From: Nocardia sp. NBC_00403
Lineage (GTDB): Bacteria > Actinomycetota > Actinomycetes > Mycobacteriales > Mycobacteriaceae
Assembly: GCF_036046055.1 (NCBI RefSeq)
Contig: NZ_CP107939.1
Span: 1,736,001-1,800,000 of the forward strand
Length of the DNA: 64,000 nucleotides
Direction of reading: 5' to 3'
This document shows, one piece after another, positions 54,033-64,000 of this stretch (its first letter is position 1; every line of letters begins with the position of its first letter). Position numbers and translations under genes: made by a program. The notes below the pieces were generated by a model, which made no database searches, was not told where the DNA came from, and saw nothing but the letters and a program-made list of their open reading frames with translations.

Positions 54033-54830
54033 GTGGCACTCGAAATCGATCTCGCCGGCAGCGTCGTTCTGGTCACCGGAGGTGTGCGCGGGGTGGGCGC
54101 CGGGGTGAGCAAGGCTTTTCTCGCCGCGGGCGCGACGGTGGTGGCGTGCGCGCGGCGGCCGGCCGACAACCCGGTGCGCAGCGGTGGGCGCGAGATCGAA
54201 TATCTGCCGTGCGATGTGCGCGACGCCGGCTCGGTGCAGGCGCTGATCGACACGATCGTCGAGCGGCACGGTCGTCTCGACCACCTGATCAACAATGCCG
54301 GCGGCGCACCGTTCGCCCTCGCCGCCGAGGCGAGCAAGAATTTCCACGCCAAGATTGTCGAGTTGAATCTGCTTGCGCCGCTGCTTGTTTCGCAGGCGGC
54401 GAATGCGGTGATGCAGCAGCAGTCCGGCGGCGGATCGATCGTGATGGTGTCGAGCGTGAGCGGGCACCGGCCCTCGCCCGGCACTGCCGCCTACGGGGCC
54501 GCGAAAGCGGGCATGGACAGCCTCACCGCCTCGCTCGCGGTCGAGTGGGCGCCGAAGGTTCGGGTGAATTCGCTGGTCGTCGGCCCGGTCGAGACCGAAC
54601 AGAGCCAGTTGCACTACGGCGATCAGGACGGCATCGACGCGGTGGGCGCGACAATCCCGCTCGGGCGGATGGCCGCGCCCGACGACATCGGCCGTTGCGC
54701 GGCCTTCCTTGCCTCCCCGCTGGCTTCCTACGTCAGCGGCGCGACGTTGCTCGTGCACGGTGGCGGGGAGCGGCCCGCTTTCCTTGCGGCGTCCAATGCG
54801 GTGGTCGGCGGACAGCGGGCCGACGCCTGA
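54033..54830 (+). CDS. Short-chain dehydrogenase (Rv3549c-like)
   Basis: The 265-residue SDR has VVLVTGGVRGVGAGVSKAFL (about 10-29), LINNAGGAPFAL, MVSSVSGHRPS and the catalytic YGAAKAGMDSL. The GTG at 54033 sits 11 bases after the KstR2 element with no Shine-Dalgarno, so translation is probably leaderless. The gene divergent from echA20 in M. tuberculosis is Rv3549c, an SDR of the KstR2 regulon. The substrate, probably a hydroxylated HIP-CoA derivative, is not defined. Confidence 0.85.
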   Translation: MALEIDLAGSVVLVTGGVRGVGAGVSKAFLAAGATVVACARRPADNPVRSGGREIEYLPCDVRDAGSVQALIDTIVERHGRLDHLINNAGGAPFALAAEASKNFHAKIVELNLLAPLLVSQAANAVMQQQSGGGSIVMVSSVSGHRPSPGTAAYGAAKAGMDSLTASLAVEWAPKVRVNSLVVGPVETEQSQLHYGDQDGIDAVGATIPLGRMAAPDDIGRCAAFLASPLASYVSGATLLVHGGGERPAFLAASNAVVGGQRADA

Positions 54831-54879
54831 CTCGGCAGATCTGACCTAACAAGACAAATACGACAGAGGGACAACAGGT

Positions 54880-55791
54880 ATGGACACCGAGCAGATCTGC
54901 GCCGGGCGCACCGTCATCGTCACCGGCGCGGGCCGTGGCATCGGCAGGGCGCACGCGCTCGCCTTCGCCGCCGCGGGAGCCCGGGTGGTGGTCAACGACC
55001 TCGGCTCGGCGCTCGACGGTGCGGAAACCACGGAGACACCCGCCGAACAGGTGGTCGCGGAGATCAAAGCGCTCGGCGGCGAGGCCGTCGCCAACGGCGA
55101 CGATATTGCGGACTGGGACGGCGCTCGCAATCTCATCCGGCAGGCCGTCGACACGTTCGGCGGTCTCGACGTACTCGTCAACAACGCGGGCTTCGTGCGT
55201 GACCGCATGCTGGTCAACCTCGGCGAGGACGAATGGGACGCGGTCATCCGGGTCCACCTCAAGGGCCACTTTGCGACCATGCGGCACGCGATCGAATACT
55301 GGCGTGGCGAATCCAAGGCAGGTCGCCCCGTCGACGCCCGCATCATCAACACCAGCTCGGGCGCCGGCCTCCAGGGCAGCGTCGGCCAGGGCAACTACGG
55401 CGCGGCCAAGGCGGGCATCGCGGGCCTCACCTTGACCGCGTCCGCCGAATTCGCCCGCTACGGCGTCACGGTGAACGCCATCGCACCGGCCGCCCGCACC
55501 CGAATGACCGAAACCGTTTTCGCCGAAACCATGACGGCCCCCGAAGACGGCTTCGACGCAATGGCCCCCGGGAACATCTCCCCCTTGGTCGTTTGGCTCG
55601 GCAGCCCGCAGTCCGCAGGCGTCACCGGCCGCATGTTCGAGGTCGAAGGCGGCAAAGTGGCCCTAGCCGACGGCTGGCGCCACGGCGTCGCCGTTGACCG
55701 CGGCGCCCGCTGGACCCCCGCGGAACTAGGCCCCGTAGTCGCCGACCTGATCGCCAAGGCAATTCCGGCGGAGCCCGTATACGGCGCCTGA
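54880..55791 (+). CDS. Short-chain dehydrogenase (Rv3548c-like)
   Basis: The 303-residue SDR is of the longer type related to peroxisomal multifunctional enzyme dehydrogenase domains: VIVTGAGRGIGRAHALAFAA (about 13-32), VVVNDLGSALDG, LVNNAGFVRDRMLVN, INTSSGAGLQGSVGQ, and YGAAKAGIAGLTL. Such enzymes oxidise 3-hydroxyacyl-CoA esters. Its length matches recalled Rv3548c, which follows Rv3549c in M. tuberculosis. It starts 49 bp after the first SDR gene. Confidence 0.85.
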   Translation: MDTEQICAGRTVIVTGAGRGIGRAHALAFAAAGARVVVNDLGSALDGAETTETPAEQVVAEIKALGGEAVANGDDIADWDGARNLIRQAVDTFGGLDVLVNNAGFVRDRMLVNLGEDEWDAVIRVHLKGHFATMRHAIEYWRGESKAGRPVDARIINTSSGAGLQGSVGQGNYGAAKAGIAGLTLTASAEFARYGVTVNAIAPAARTRMTETVFAETMTAPEDGFDAMAPGNISPLVVWLGSPQSAGVTGRMFEVEGGKVALADGWRHGVAVDRGARWTPAELGPVVADLIAKAIPAEPVYGA

Positions 55792-56517
55792 GCATTGCCT
55801 GCCCCCGACTGCGCGCGCGAACCGACTCTGAACAGCGCGCGCCCAACCAGCCGAGACGCACGGCGCACCTGAGGCGCACGCCCAGCCGGGCCTCGTAGCC
55901 TCAGCCGCCGCGTGTGGCGTCACAGTGACACCCACCCACCCACCCACCCCAGCCAGCCAACGCCGAGCGCAGTGAAATGGTGGTTCCAACCCCCCACCCC
56001 CAACCACCATTTCACCCCGTTCTCGAGAATGGGTTCTCGAGAACGGCACCACAGCCAGATGACCACGCCGGAACTCGACACCGCGCACCTGGCTGCGGGA
56101 GGTAAGCCGGGGACGGCACCCGACGGGCCCAGCACTGCCCGGTAAACCCCGGGCAGGCACACCTTTCCGGGACGGCATCGTGGTGGGTTCGTTCCCGCAA
56201 CGCACCCCGCTCGGGCCCGGTTCGGGTGCGCACGTTGCGTTGGGATGGTTATCAGGGCAGTGCCGGGCACATCGTGTGCCGTACCCGGCTTTCTCTTCCG
56301 CAACCTGAGTAGGCAGGCACACAGCTTCCGGCGTGCGGACTGGCTGTGGTGGCGTTATAGAGATCCACCTTCGGGGGCGTGGTGTTCGCTTCCGGCGGTT
56401 CCGCCGTTGTCGGGATCGGCTCCGCCGCGCTCGGCACCGGTTCGGCTGCTATCGGAACTGGTTCTGCGGCAGTCGGTTCCGCCGCACTCGGTTCGGCGGC
56501 GCTCGGTTCGGCTCACT
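55792..56517. other. 726-bp repeat-rich non-coding interval
   Basis: It holds GCGCGCGC arms around 55811-55842 (possible terminator of the SDR operon), a CACC-CACC microsatellite at about 55928-55952, and an inverted repeat GAAATGGTGGTT (55974-55985) with AACCACCATTTC (56002-56013). Copy B of the dispersed repeat and a hexanucleotide-like GSA-coding tract (56385-56515) follow. No gene is supported. Confidence 0.6.
56030..56202. repeat. Dispersed intergenic repeat, copy B
   Basis: This is the counterpart of 8918-9131 in the same orientation. It begins near a TTCTCGAGAA palindrome and shares CAGCC, TGACC, GGAACTCGAC and the 60-bp core at 56102-56160. The two copies are about 47 kb apart and both lie in gene-free DNA. 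Confidence 0.75.
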
Positions 56518-56841
56518 ATGATCGATTGGTTTCCCGAGGTGATCGCGCACGAGCAGGCGAGTTCTTCCACGCAGCTCGAGGCGTCCGATCAGGTGGCGCA
56601 GATCATGGACGCGCTGTATCTGCAGTCGGGTGGCGGTGTCGAGCTGATCGCCGCGGGCCCATCGCCGTCGTCACCGGTCGAGCGCGCGGACCGCGTCGCG
56701 GAATGGGTACGTAATCCATTGGGCGAGGTAGCAGTAGACGCGCGGTGGATTGCTCCGCCCGAGGGAATCAGTCCGCGCGGTTGGGTCCAGACCATCGCTC
56801 GCGCCTATGAGGCGTCAACTCCCGTCCACGCCTGGAATTGA
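56518..56841 (+). CDS. Small hypothetical protein
   Basis: The 107-residue frame starts at ATG 56518 with MIDWFPEVIAHEQASSSTQL and reads as acidic, plausible protein (VERADRVAEWVRNPLGEV, WIAPPEGISPRGWVQTIARA). No convincing Shine-Dalgarno precedes it, because the upstream bases are the simple repeat. Its family is unknown. It might be the intact end of a larger gene whose N-terminal part was lost in the repeat expansion. A perfect 34-bp palindrome follows as terminator. Confidence 0.5.
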   Translation: MIDWFPEVIAHEQASSSTQLEASDQVAQIMDALYLQSGGGVELIAAGPSPSSPVERADRVAEWVRNPLGEVAVDARWIAPPEGISPRGWVQTIARAYEASTPVHAWN

Positions 56842-56915
56842 TCAACTCGCCGCAATGCTGATCATCTCGAGGCATTCTTCGTGAACACCCCGTATTGAAT
56901 CCCCTGACACAACAA

Positions 56916-56949
56916 CGAATCCGGCTCGGCGATCGCCGAGCCGGATTCG
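56916..56949. terminator. 34-bp perfect palindrome (terminator)
   Basis: A perfect self-complementary sequence (CGAATCCGGCTCGGCGA and its complement, 17 + 17) lies 75 bases after the small gene. As RNA it forms a very stable hairpin in either direction. Confidence 0.8.
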
Positions 56950-57072
56950 TGTATGCCCACTCGGTATCCGATCAACTGATTTCGTACACGCATGGGTAAG
57001 TCGCGGGGACGCCGATAACCCACCCCCGCGCTCTCCGCCAGCCCATAACTTTTGGGGCACCCGACCCATGAC

Positions 57073-57108
57073 GCAGTACGGTGCGACCCGAAGGTCGCAC
57101 CGTACTGC
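57073..57108 (-). terminator. Terminator of the EspR-like gene
   Basis: GCAGTACGGTGCGACC (57073-57088) pairs perfectly with its complement at 57093-57108 around a CGAA tetraloop, 13 bases beyond the stop of the minus-strand gene. Confidence 0.85.
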
Positions 57109-57121
57109 ACTCTAGGAGAAC

Positions 57122-57538
57122 CTATTCGGTACCGTCCGGAGGAATTTCGGGCAAGCCTTCGCTTGCTCGCAACTTCTCCGCCATGGAGGTGAGGAGGTTC
57201 TGTGATTCTTCGGACAGGTCGAACGCTCTACTCGACAACCGCCGCAGTCCATAGCCCTGCAGCTGGGACAACAACTCCAGATCGTGATCGATCTTGGCGG
57301 CATAGATGTCGTTGAAGAAGTAGTCCGGCTTGACCTTGAAGAACTTGGCCAGTGCAGCCACCGTTTCGTCCGACGGGTTCGTCCGCTGACCCGACCGCAA
57401 CTGCGAGAGGTACGGTTTCGAGATCGGATGCCCGGAGGCTGTCAGCGCAGCCGCAACCTCCGCGTTGGTGTGCGGCTTGCGCCCCGGGGGATGCACGGTT
57501 TCGAACAGCTTGTTCAGCCGCGCCGCGAAATCAGCCAT
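57122..57538 (-). CDS. espR: EspR-like nucleoid-associated regulator
   Basis: The 138-residue protein matches the EspR architecture: an N-terminal helix-turn-helix with FAARLNKLFETVHPPGRKPHT (split at 4-24), PYLSQLRSGQRTNPSDETVAALA (about 41-63) and FFKVKPDYFFND. A helical dimerization tail (AEKLRASEGLPEIP) follows. In M. tuberculosis EspR is a nucleoid-associated regulator of ESX-1 and cell-wall genes. Here it stands alone between a small unknown gene and fadA5, with its own terminator. It may be one of several paralogues, so the symbol is provisional. Confidence 0.82.
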   Translation of the reverse strand: MADFAARLNKLFETVHPPGRKPHTNAEVAAALTASGHPISKPYLSQLRSGQRTNPSDETVAALAKFFKVKPDYFFNDIYAAKIDHDLELLSQLQGYGLRRLSSRAFDLSEESQNLLTSMAEKLRASEGLPEIPPDGTE

Positions 57539-57901
57539 TGTGAGCCGCCCAATTCCCTTCGCTGTACTAACAGTCGTTATCTCGGATACGTATCATTGAT
57601 ATTAGCGGCTCAGTAACTGAAAACCTACGCCTGATTCAGGATTTCCTTGAAGCTTCTAGGTCCAGCTGCGGCGAAGTGACTGCGACCGTTGCGTTTGCGG
57701 GTCACCCCAACGGCTCTTGCGAAGGGGTGGTGTTCTCCGGTTCTGGCCCGTCGCAGGGGTCTCGCCCCGCAGATCGATGATAGCCTAAAGATAGCTGACG
57801 TCTCATCTACTTGACCGCGGTGATCTTTGTGTGGCGTACGACACGTTTTGGCGGCTCTGGGATGAACGTTCAACCAATCGTGGGGAATTGGTTGACGACT
57901 C
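57539..57901. other. 363-bp non-coding interval upstream of espR-like and downstream of fadA5
   Basis: The part at 57540-57610 is AT-rich and must contain the espR-like promoter (TATCATTGATATTAG near 57590). An ORF of 177 codons on the minus strand here has no protein-like composition. No RNA gene is recognised. Confidence 0.5.
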
Positions 57902-59110
<1,209 letters not shown>

Positions 59111-59171
59111 TTAGCGATAGGTGGATCTCTCCAGTTCTTCCCTCGATATCCAGCCTATGCTTCAATGATTG

Positions 59172-59185
59172 TAGAACGTGTTTCA
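59172..59185. promoter_or_regulatory. KstR box at cyp125
   Basis: TAGAACGTGTTTCA matches TnnAACnnGTTnnA exactly, 21 bases before the cyp125 GTG, with the RBS GAAGGAGA between. Confidence 0.88.
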
Positions 59186-59206
59186 GTTTGTCGAAGGAGA
59201 CATCTG

Positions 59207-60475
59207 GTGGTTGACCCTCGGAATGCCCGGCCCAATCTGCCGGACGGGTTCGACGTCACAGACCCGGACATTTACGCCGAGCGTGTTCCGGTCGAGGAGT
59301 ACGCGGAACTGCGCCGGACCGCCCCGGTCTGGTGGAATCCGAAATCACCCGAGAAGGGTGGATTCCATGACGACGGCTTCTGGGTCGTCAGCAAGCACGC
59401 CGAAGTCAAGGAAGTCTCGCGGCGCAGCGATGTGTTCTCCTCGTTCGAGAACACCGCGATCCCGCGCTTCAATGACGAGATCACCCGCGAGGCGATCGAA
59501 CTGCAGCGGTTCGTCATGCTCAATATGGACGCGCCGCAGCACACCAAACTCCGCAAGATCATCTCGCGTGGCTTCACCCCGCGCGTGATCAACGGGCTGC
59601 GCGCGGAACTCAAGGCCAGGGCCGAGTCGATCGTGCAGGCGGCGGTGGCGTCCGGATCCGGCGACTTCGTCACCCAGGTCGCCTCCGAACTGCCGCTGCA
59701 GGCCATCGCCGAGCTCATCGGCATCCCGCAGGAAGACCGCATGAAGGTGTTCACCTGGTCGAACGATATGACCGGGTACGACGATCCGGAGAACGAGGCC
59801 GACCCGGTCGCGGCGTCCACCGAGGTGCTCGGCTACGCCTACCAGATGGCCGCGGCTCGCAAAGAATGTCCGGCCGACGACATCGTCACCAAATTGATCG
59901 AGGCGGATGTCGACGGCGACGAACTGACGCCGGAGGAGTTCGGCTTCTTCGTGATCATGCTGGCCGTGGCGGGCAATGAGACGACCCGTAACGCGATCAC
60001 CCACGGCATGGCGGCCTTCCTGGAGAACCCGGACCAGTGGGAGCTGTTCAAGAAAGAGCGCCCGGCCACCGCCGCCGACGAGATCATCCGGTGGGCGACA
60101 CCGGTCACCTCGTTCCAGCGGACCGCGCTCGAGGACACCGAACTCGGGGGAGTGCAGATCAAGAAGGGCCAGCGGGTGGTCATGCTCTACCGCTCGGCCA
60201 ACTTCGACGAGGATGTGTTCGAGCACCCGGAGAAGTTCGATATCACCCGAAAGAACAACCAGCACTTGTCTTTCGGTGGCACCGGCGCGCACTTCTGCGT
60301 CGGCGCGAACCTCGCGCGGATGGAGGTGGATCTGATCTTCAACGCCATTGCCGACTACATGCCCGACATCACCAGGCTGGGTGACCCGAAGCGCCTGCGT
60401 TCCGGCTGGCTCAACGGTGTCAAGGAGTTCACGGTCGACTACAACACCTCGGGCGGCTGCCCGGTCGCGCACTGA
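59207..60475 (+). CDS. cyp125: Steroid C26/C27 monooxygenase CYP125
   Basis: CYP125 hydroxylates and oxidises the terminal methyl of cholest-4-en-3-one to the 26-oic acid, starting side-chain degradation. The 422-residue P450 has the I-helix AVAGNETTRNAITHG (about 246-260), the ExxR motif DEIIRW and the heme-ligand segment FGGTGAHFCVGANLAR with Cys at 364. The GTG at 59207 follows GAAGGAGA. Downstream is a bidirectional terminator. Confidence 0.95.
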   Translation: MVDPRNARPNLPDGFDVTDPDIYAERVPVEEYAELRRTAPVWWNPKSPEKGGFHDDGFWVVSKHAEVKEVSRRSDVFSSFENTAIPRFNDEITREAIELQRFVMLNMDAPQHTKLRKIISRGFTPRVINGLRAELKARAESIVQAAVASGSGDFVTQVASELPLQAIAELIGIPQEDRMKVFTWSNDMTGYDDPENEADPVAASTEVLGYAYQMAAARKECPADDIVTKLIEADVDGDELTPEEFGFFVIMLAVAGNETTRNAITHGMAAFLENPDQWELFKKERPATAADEIIRWATPVTSFQRTALEDTELGGVQIKKGQRVVMLYRSANFDEDVFEHPEKFDITRKNNQHLSFGGTGAHFCVGANLARMEVDLIFNAIADYMPDITRLGDPKRLRSGWLNGVKEFTVDYNTSGGCPVAH

Positions 60476-60477
60476 CG

Positions 60478-60534
60478 ACGACAAAGGGCCCTCGCAACCG
60501 CAGTTCCTGTGCCGGTGCGAGGGCCCTTTGTCGT
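60478..60534. terminator. Bidirectional terminator after cyp125
   Basis: Perfect 19-bp arms (60478-60496 and 60516-60534, stem containing ACAAAGGGCCCTCGCA) enclose a 19-base loop between the converging cyp125 and SnoaL-like genes. Confidence 0.9.
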
Positions 60535-60556
60535 GCTGCCCCGAGGGGCGGCGAAC

Positions 60557-60973
60557 TCAGCCGACGGGCTCAGCGGTCGCCATAGCGCGGTCGACCTCCC
60601 AGAAAGCCCGCAGCGCAGCGATTTTGCCCGTTCCGTCCACCTTGTAGGTGAACACGCCTTCGGCATCGATGTGATGGCCACCGAGCGTGGAGCGAATGGT
60701 GCCGGTGAAGGCGATCTCGTTGCCGCAGGCGAAAGAATCGCCGAACAGGAACTCGATGGAATCGGTCTTCGCGATCGCCATGTCCCAGAACGCCGCGATG
60801 GCTTCCTTACCTCGGTGGCCCTTGCCCTCGGGATCGAAACCCGAAGGGCCGACCGGATCTTCGACGATGCCGTCCTCGGCGAACAGCGCGACCCACGCCT
60901 GCTTGTCCCTGGCTCGCACCGCGGCTTGCGAGGCGAGTCCGGCGGCCCGTGCTGGATGTTCGGTAGTGGTCAT
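60557..60973 (-). CDS. SnoaL/NTF2-like protein
   Basis: The 138-residue alpha+beta barrel protein resembles nuclear transport factor 2 and ketosteroid isomerase-type folds: WVALFAEDGIVEDPVGPSGF (about 30-49), GKEAIAAFWDMAIAKTDSIE and TYKVDGTGKIAALRAFWEVD. The acidic D/E residues in EDPVGPS are typical of catalytic SnoaL or isomerase sites. As the last gene after ltp4-ltp3-LLM it may act as a steroid isomerase or hydratase. Its start overlaps the LLM stop (ATGA). Confidence 0.78.
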   Translation of the reverse strand: MTTTEHPARAAGLASQAAVRARDKQAWVALFAEDGIVEDPVGPSGFDPEGKGHRGKEAIAAFWDMAIAKTDSIEFLFGDSFACGNEIAFTGTIRSTLGGHHIDAEGVFTYKVDGTGKIAALRAFWEVDRAMATAEPVG

Positions 60974-61871
60974 ACGCCTGCCTTCGCGACGATGGGTTCC
61001 TCGATATTCTTCGCGGCGAAGCGGCGCAGCGAGTCCTGCTTGGCCGCGAGTTCGCCGTCGAAGCCGATGCCGTCGGCCAGCCACGGAACGACGATCGCGT
61101 CGGTGACCCCGGCATCGGCCAGATCCTGGTATCCGGTGCGCCCGTATCGGTCGATGCATACCGCTTGGATCTCGAATGGCTCTGCCGCACAGCCGAATTC
61201 GGCACGCAGCGCTTCGAGCTTGCCGATGGTCAGGCATAGCTCGTCGTAGGTCATCATGGCCGAGGTCCAGCCGTCGCCGACCCGGGCGGCACGCCGCAGC
61301 GCGGGCTCGGTGTGTCCACCGATGTAGAACGGCACCGGCTCGGTCGGCGCCGGGCTGATCTGTAGTGGATCGAAGTCGAAGAACTCGCCGTGGAATTCGA
61401 CCATGCCGCCGCCGAGGACCAGCTTGATAACCTCGATCATCTCGTCCACCCGTGCGCCGCGGCGGGCGTAAGGCACCCCGCACCACTCGAATTCCTCTGG
61501 CGCCCAGCCGATCCCGACGCCGAAACCGAACCGATTGGCCGACAGGTTGGCTACCGAGCCGACCTGCCTGGCCAGCAACAGCGGGTTGCGCGAACCCAGC
61601 TTGAGCACGTTGGTGTAGAAGCGGATCCGGCTGGTCACCGCCGCCATCGCGGTCGCACCGATGAGCGGGTCGACCCAGGGCGTCTCCGGTCCCCAGAAGC
61701 GGCTGCCGTCGGCGGTGTAGGGGTACTTCGCCGACGCGGACTTCATGTAGAACAGCGAGTCGGGCAGGGCGATCGAGGCGAAGCCGCATTCCTCCGCCGT
61801 CTTCGCCAGTTCGGGGAGCTGCTCCAGCGGACTCAGTGCGATGCCGAGGGTGAATTTCATCGGTGCGGTGC

Positions 61872-61875
<4 letters not shown>
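60970..61875 (-). CDS. LLM-class flavin/F420-dependent oxidoreductase (Rv3520c-like)
   Basis: The 301-residue luciferase-like TIM-barrel protein has LGIALSPLEQLPELAKTAEE near the N-terminus, then FASIALPDSLFY and YTNVLKLGSRNPLLLARQVG split across 90-112, RFGFGVGIGWAPEEFEWCGV and PFYIGGHTEPALRRAAR. The F420-type LLM enzyme Rv3520c sits near ltp3/ltp4 (Rv3523/Rv3522) in M. tuberculosis, which supports this assignment. ATG 61875 overlaps the ltp3 stop; the substrate is unknown. Confidence 0.82.
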
Positions 61876-63034
<1,159 letters not shown>

Positions 63035-63038
<4 letters not shown>

Positions 63039-64000
63039 CGAGTCTCCAAAACGGTCACAAGATTCTGCTGCAGCACGGGGCCGCTGGTGGCGTGGGCGAG
63101 TGCGCGATTCGCGGTGCCCGCCATGATGGCCTCGGCCGCGAAGCCGATCCGCTCCAGGCCTGCGGCGAACATCGGGTTGGCCGCCAATGCGCCACCCGAG
63201 GGGTTCACCGTGGTCTCGGGCTTCAGGCCGATCGCCTCGGCGAGGATCAGCTGCTGGTGACTGAACGGCGCATGCAGCTCGGCAATGTCGAAGCCGCTGG
63301 TGTCACCGCCGGTAACCGCATGGGCGGCAGCCGAAGTCGAGGGGGAGACGGTCAGATCGCGGGCGCCGAGCTGAGGCGTGTCGACGCGGTGCGCCATGCC
63401 GGAGATCCAGGCCGGACGCGCGCAGAGCTCGCGGGCCCGGTCGCCGACGGCGAGCACGATCGCCGCCGCACCGTCGGTGATGGGTGCGACGTCATGTGCG
63501 CGCAGCGGGTCTGCGACATACGGTGTGTCGAGCAGACTTTCGATGTCGCCGGCAGCGCCCGCCGCCACGGCGGCCATATCGCGCTCGGTCCAGCGACCGG
63601 CATCGAGTCCGGCGCGCGCCTGTAGGCCCGCGATGGACAGCGAGTCCGGCCACAGCGGGGCGACCAGATAGGGATCGAGCTGCATGGTGAGGATCTGCCG
63701 CAGCGTGCCCGCCGAAGACTTGCCGAAGCCGTACACCAGTGCGGTCTTCGCCTGCCCCGAGCGCAGTTTCACGAACGCCTCGTAGAGCGCCCATGCGGCG
63801 TCCATCTCGACATGGGATTCGTTGATCGGCGGTACCGCGCCGATGGCGTCGATCGCCGAAATGAACGAGAAGGCCCGTCCGGCCAGATAATCGGAGGAGC
63901 CGGAGCACCAGAAGTCGATATCGGACTTGGTGATGCCGAGGTCGGAGTAGAGCTGCTGGAAAATGGGCACCAGCATCTCGACACCGTTGGTAGTGCCGAA
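63035..64000 (-). CDS. ltp4: Lipid-transfer/thiolase-like protein Ltp4, 5' end outside window
   Basis: About 322 C-terminal residues are present; the frame is open through base 64000, so the start lies beyond. It has the thiolase-like DIDFWCSGSSDYLAG (the only Cys near the nucleophile region), VYGFGKSSAGTL, PITDGAAAIVLAVGDRAREL and NPSGGALAANPMFAAGLERI. It is the likely Rv3522 (Ltp4) counterpart and is co-translated with ltp3. Confidence 0.82.

Overview
The window is high-GC DNA from a mycolic-acid actinobacterium, most likely a Nocardia or close relative (Rhodococcus is possible). The grounds are a sterol-degradation gene set matching the Mycobacterium tuberculosis KstR/KstR2 regulons, an EspR-like regulator, MoxR/DUF58/DUF4129 genes, DUF397 remnants, frequent GTG starts and many ATGA/TGATG overlaps. 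Gene names from that pathway rest on protein similarity and gene order recalled from memory, not on a search.

Layout. 1-4381: igr-type operon fadE28(partial)-fadE29-chsH2-chsH1-ltp2, the last side-chain cycle. 4.5-13.7 kb: accessory block with an RHH protein, NUDIX, MerR/NmrA pair, a decayed DUF397 gene, TetR facing a ZapE-like ATPase across a 32-bp perfect palindrome, then a five-gene MoxR/DUF58/DUF4129 membrane cluster interrupted by three 73-bp tandem repeats. 13.7-21 kb: chsH3-like hydratase and kstD, divergent from a second flavin steroid dehydrogenase and hsaE-hsaG-hsaF. 21.8-27.1 kb: hsaA-hsaD-hsaC-hsaB divergent from kshA and a small Cys-rich protein. 27.2-36.6 kb: accessory genes, including two paralogous NAD(P)-binding proteins flanking an AraC regulator and a TetR-controlled small membrane protein. 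36.7-44.6 kb: fadD3-echA-fadE31-fadE32-fadE33 divergent from fadE30-ipdF. 44.6-45.5 kb: a large hairpin and a 122-bp minisatellite. 46.5-48.3 kb: kstR2-fadA6. 48.5-49.9 kb: two cupins facing a MarR gene. 50.4-55.8 kb: ipdC, ipdB, ipdA, echA20 divergent from two SDR genes. 55.8-57.5 kb: repeats, a small unknown gene and an EspR-like gene. 57.9-64 kb: fadA5 divergent from cyp125, then SnoaL-like, LLM flavin enzyme, ltp3 and ltp4 (partial).

Together the genes cover side-chain oxidation (Cyp125, FadA5, ChsH3, ChsE1/E2, ChsH1/H2, Ltp2, Ltp3/4), ring A/B opening (KstD, KshA, HsaA-G) and ring C/D (HIP) degradation (FadD3, FadE30-33, IpdA/B/C/F, EchA20, FadA6). kshB, kstR and the mce4 importer are not in the window. 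Palindromes matching the KstR consensus (TnnAACnnGTTnnA) lie in the kstD, hsaA/kshA and cyp125 promoters; KstR2-type boxes (AnCAAGnnCTTGnT) lie at fadD3/fadE30, kstR2 and, in altered form, echA20/SDR.

No convincing wholly new defence or mobile system was found. The best leads are non-coding: the 73-bp tandem repeat resembling the SRP RNA apical hairpin, the 122-bp minisatellite beside an unknown gene, the altered KstR2 operator, and a repeat shared by two distant intergenic regions.
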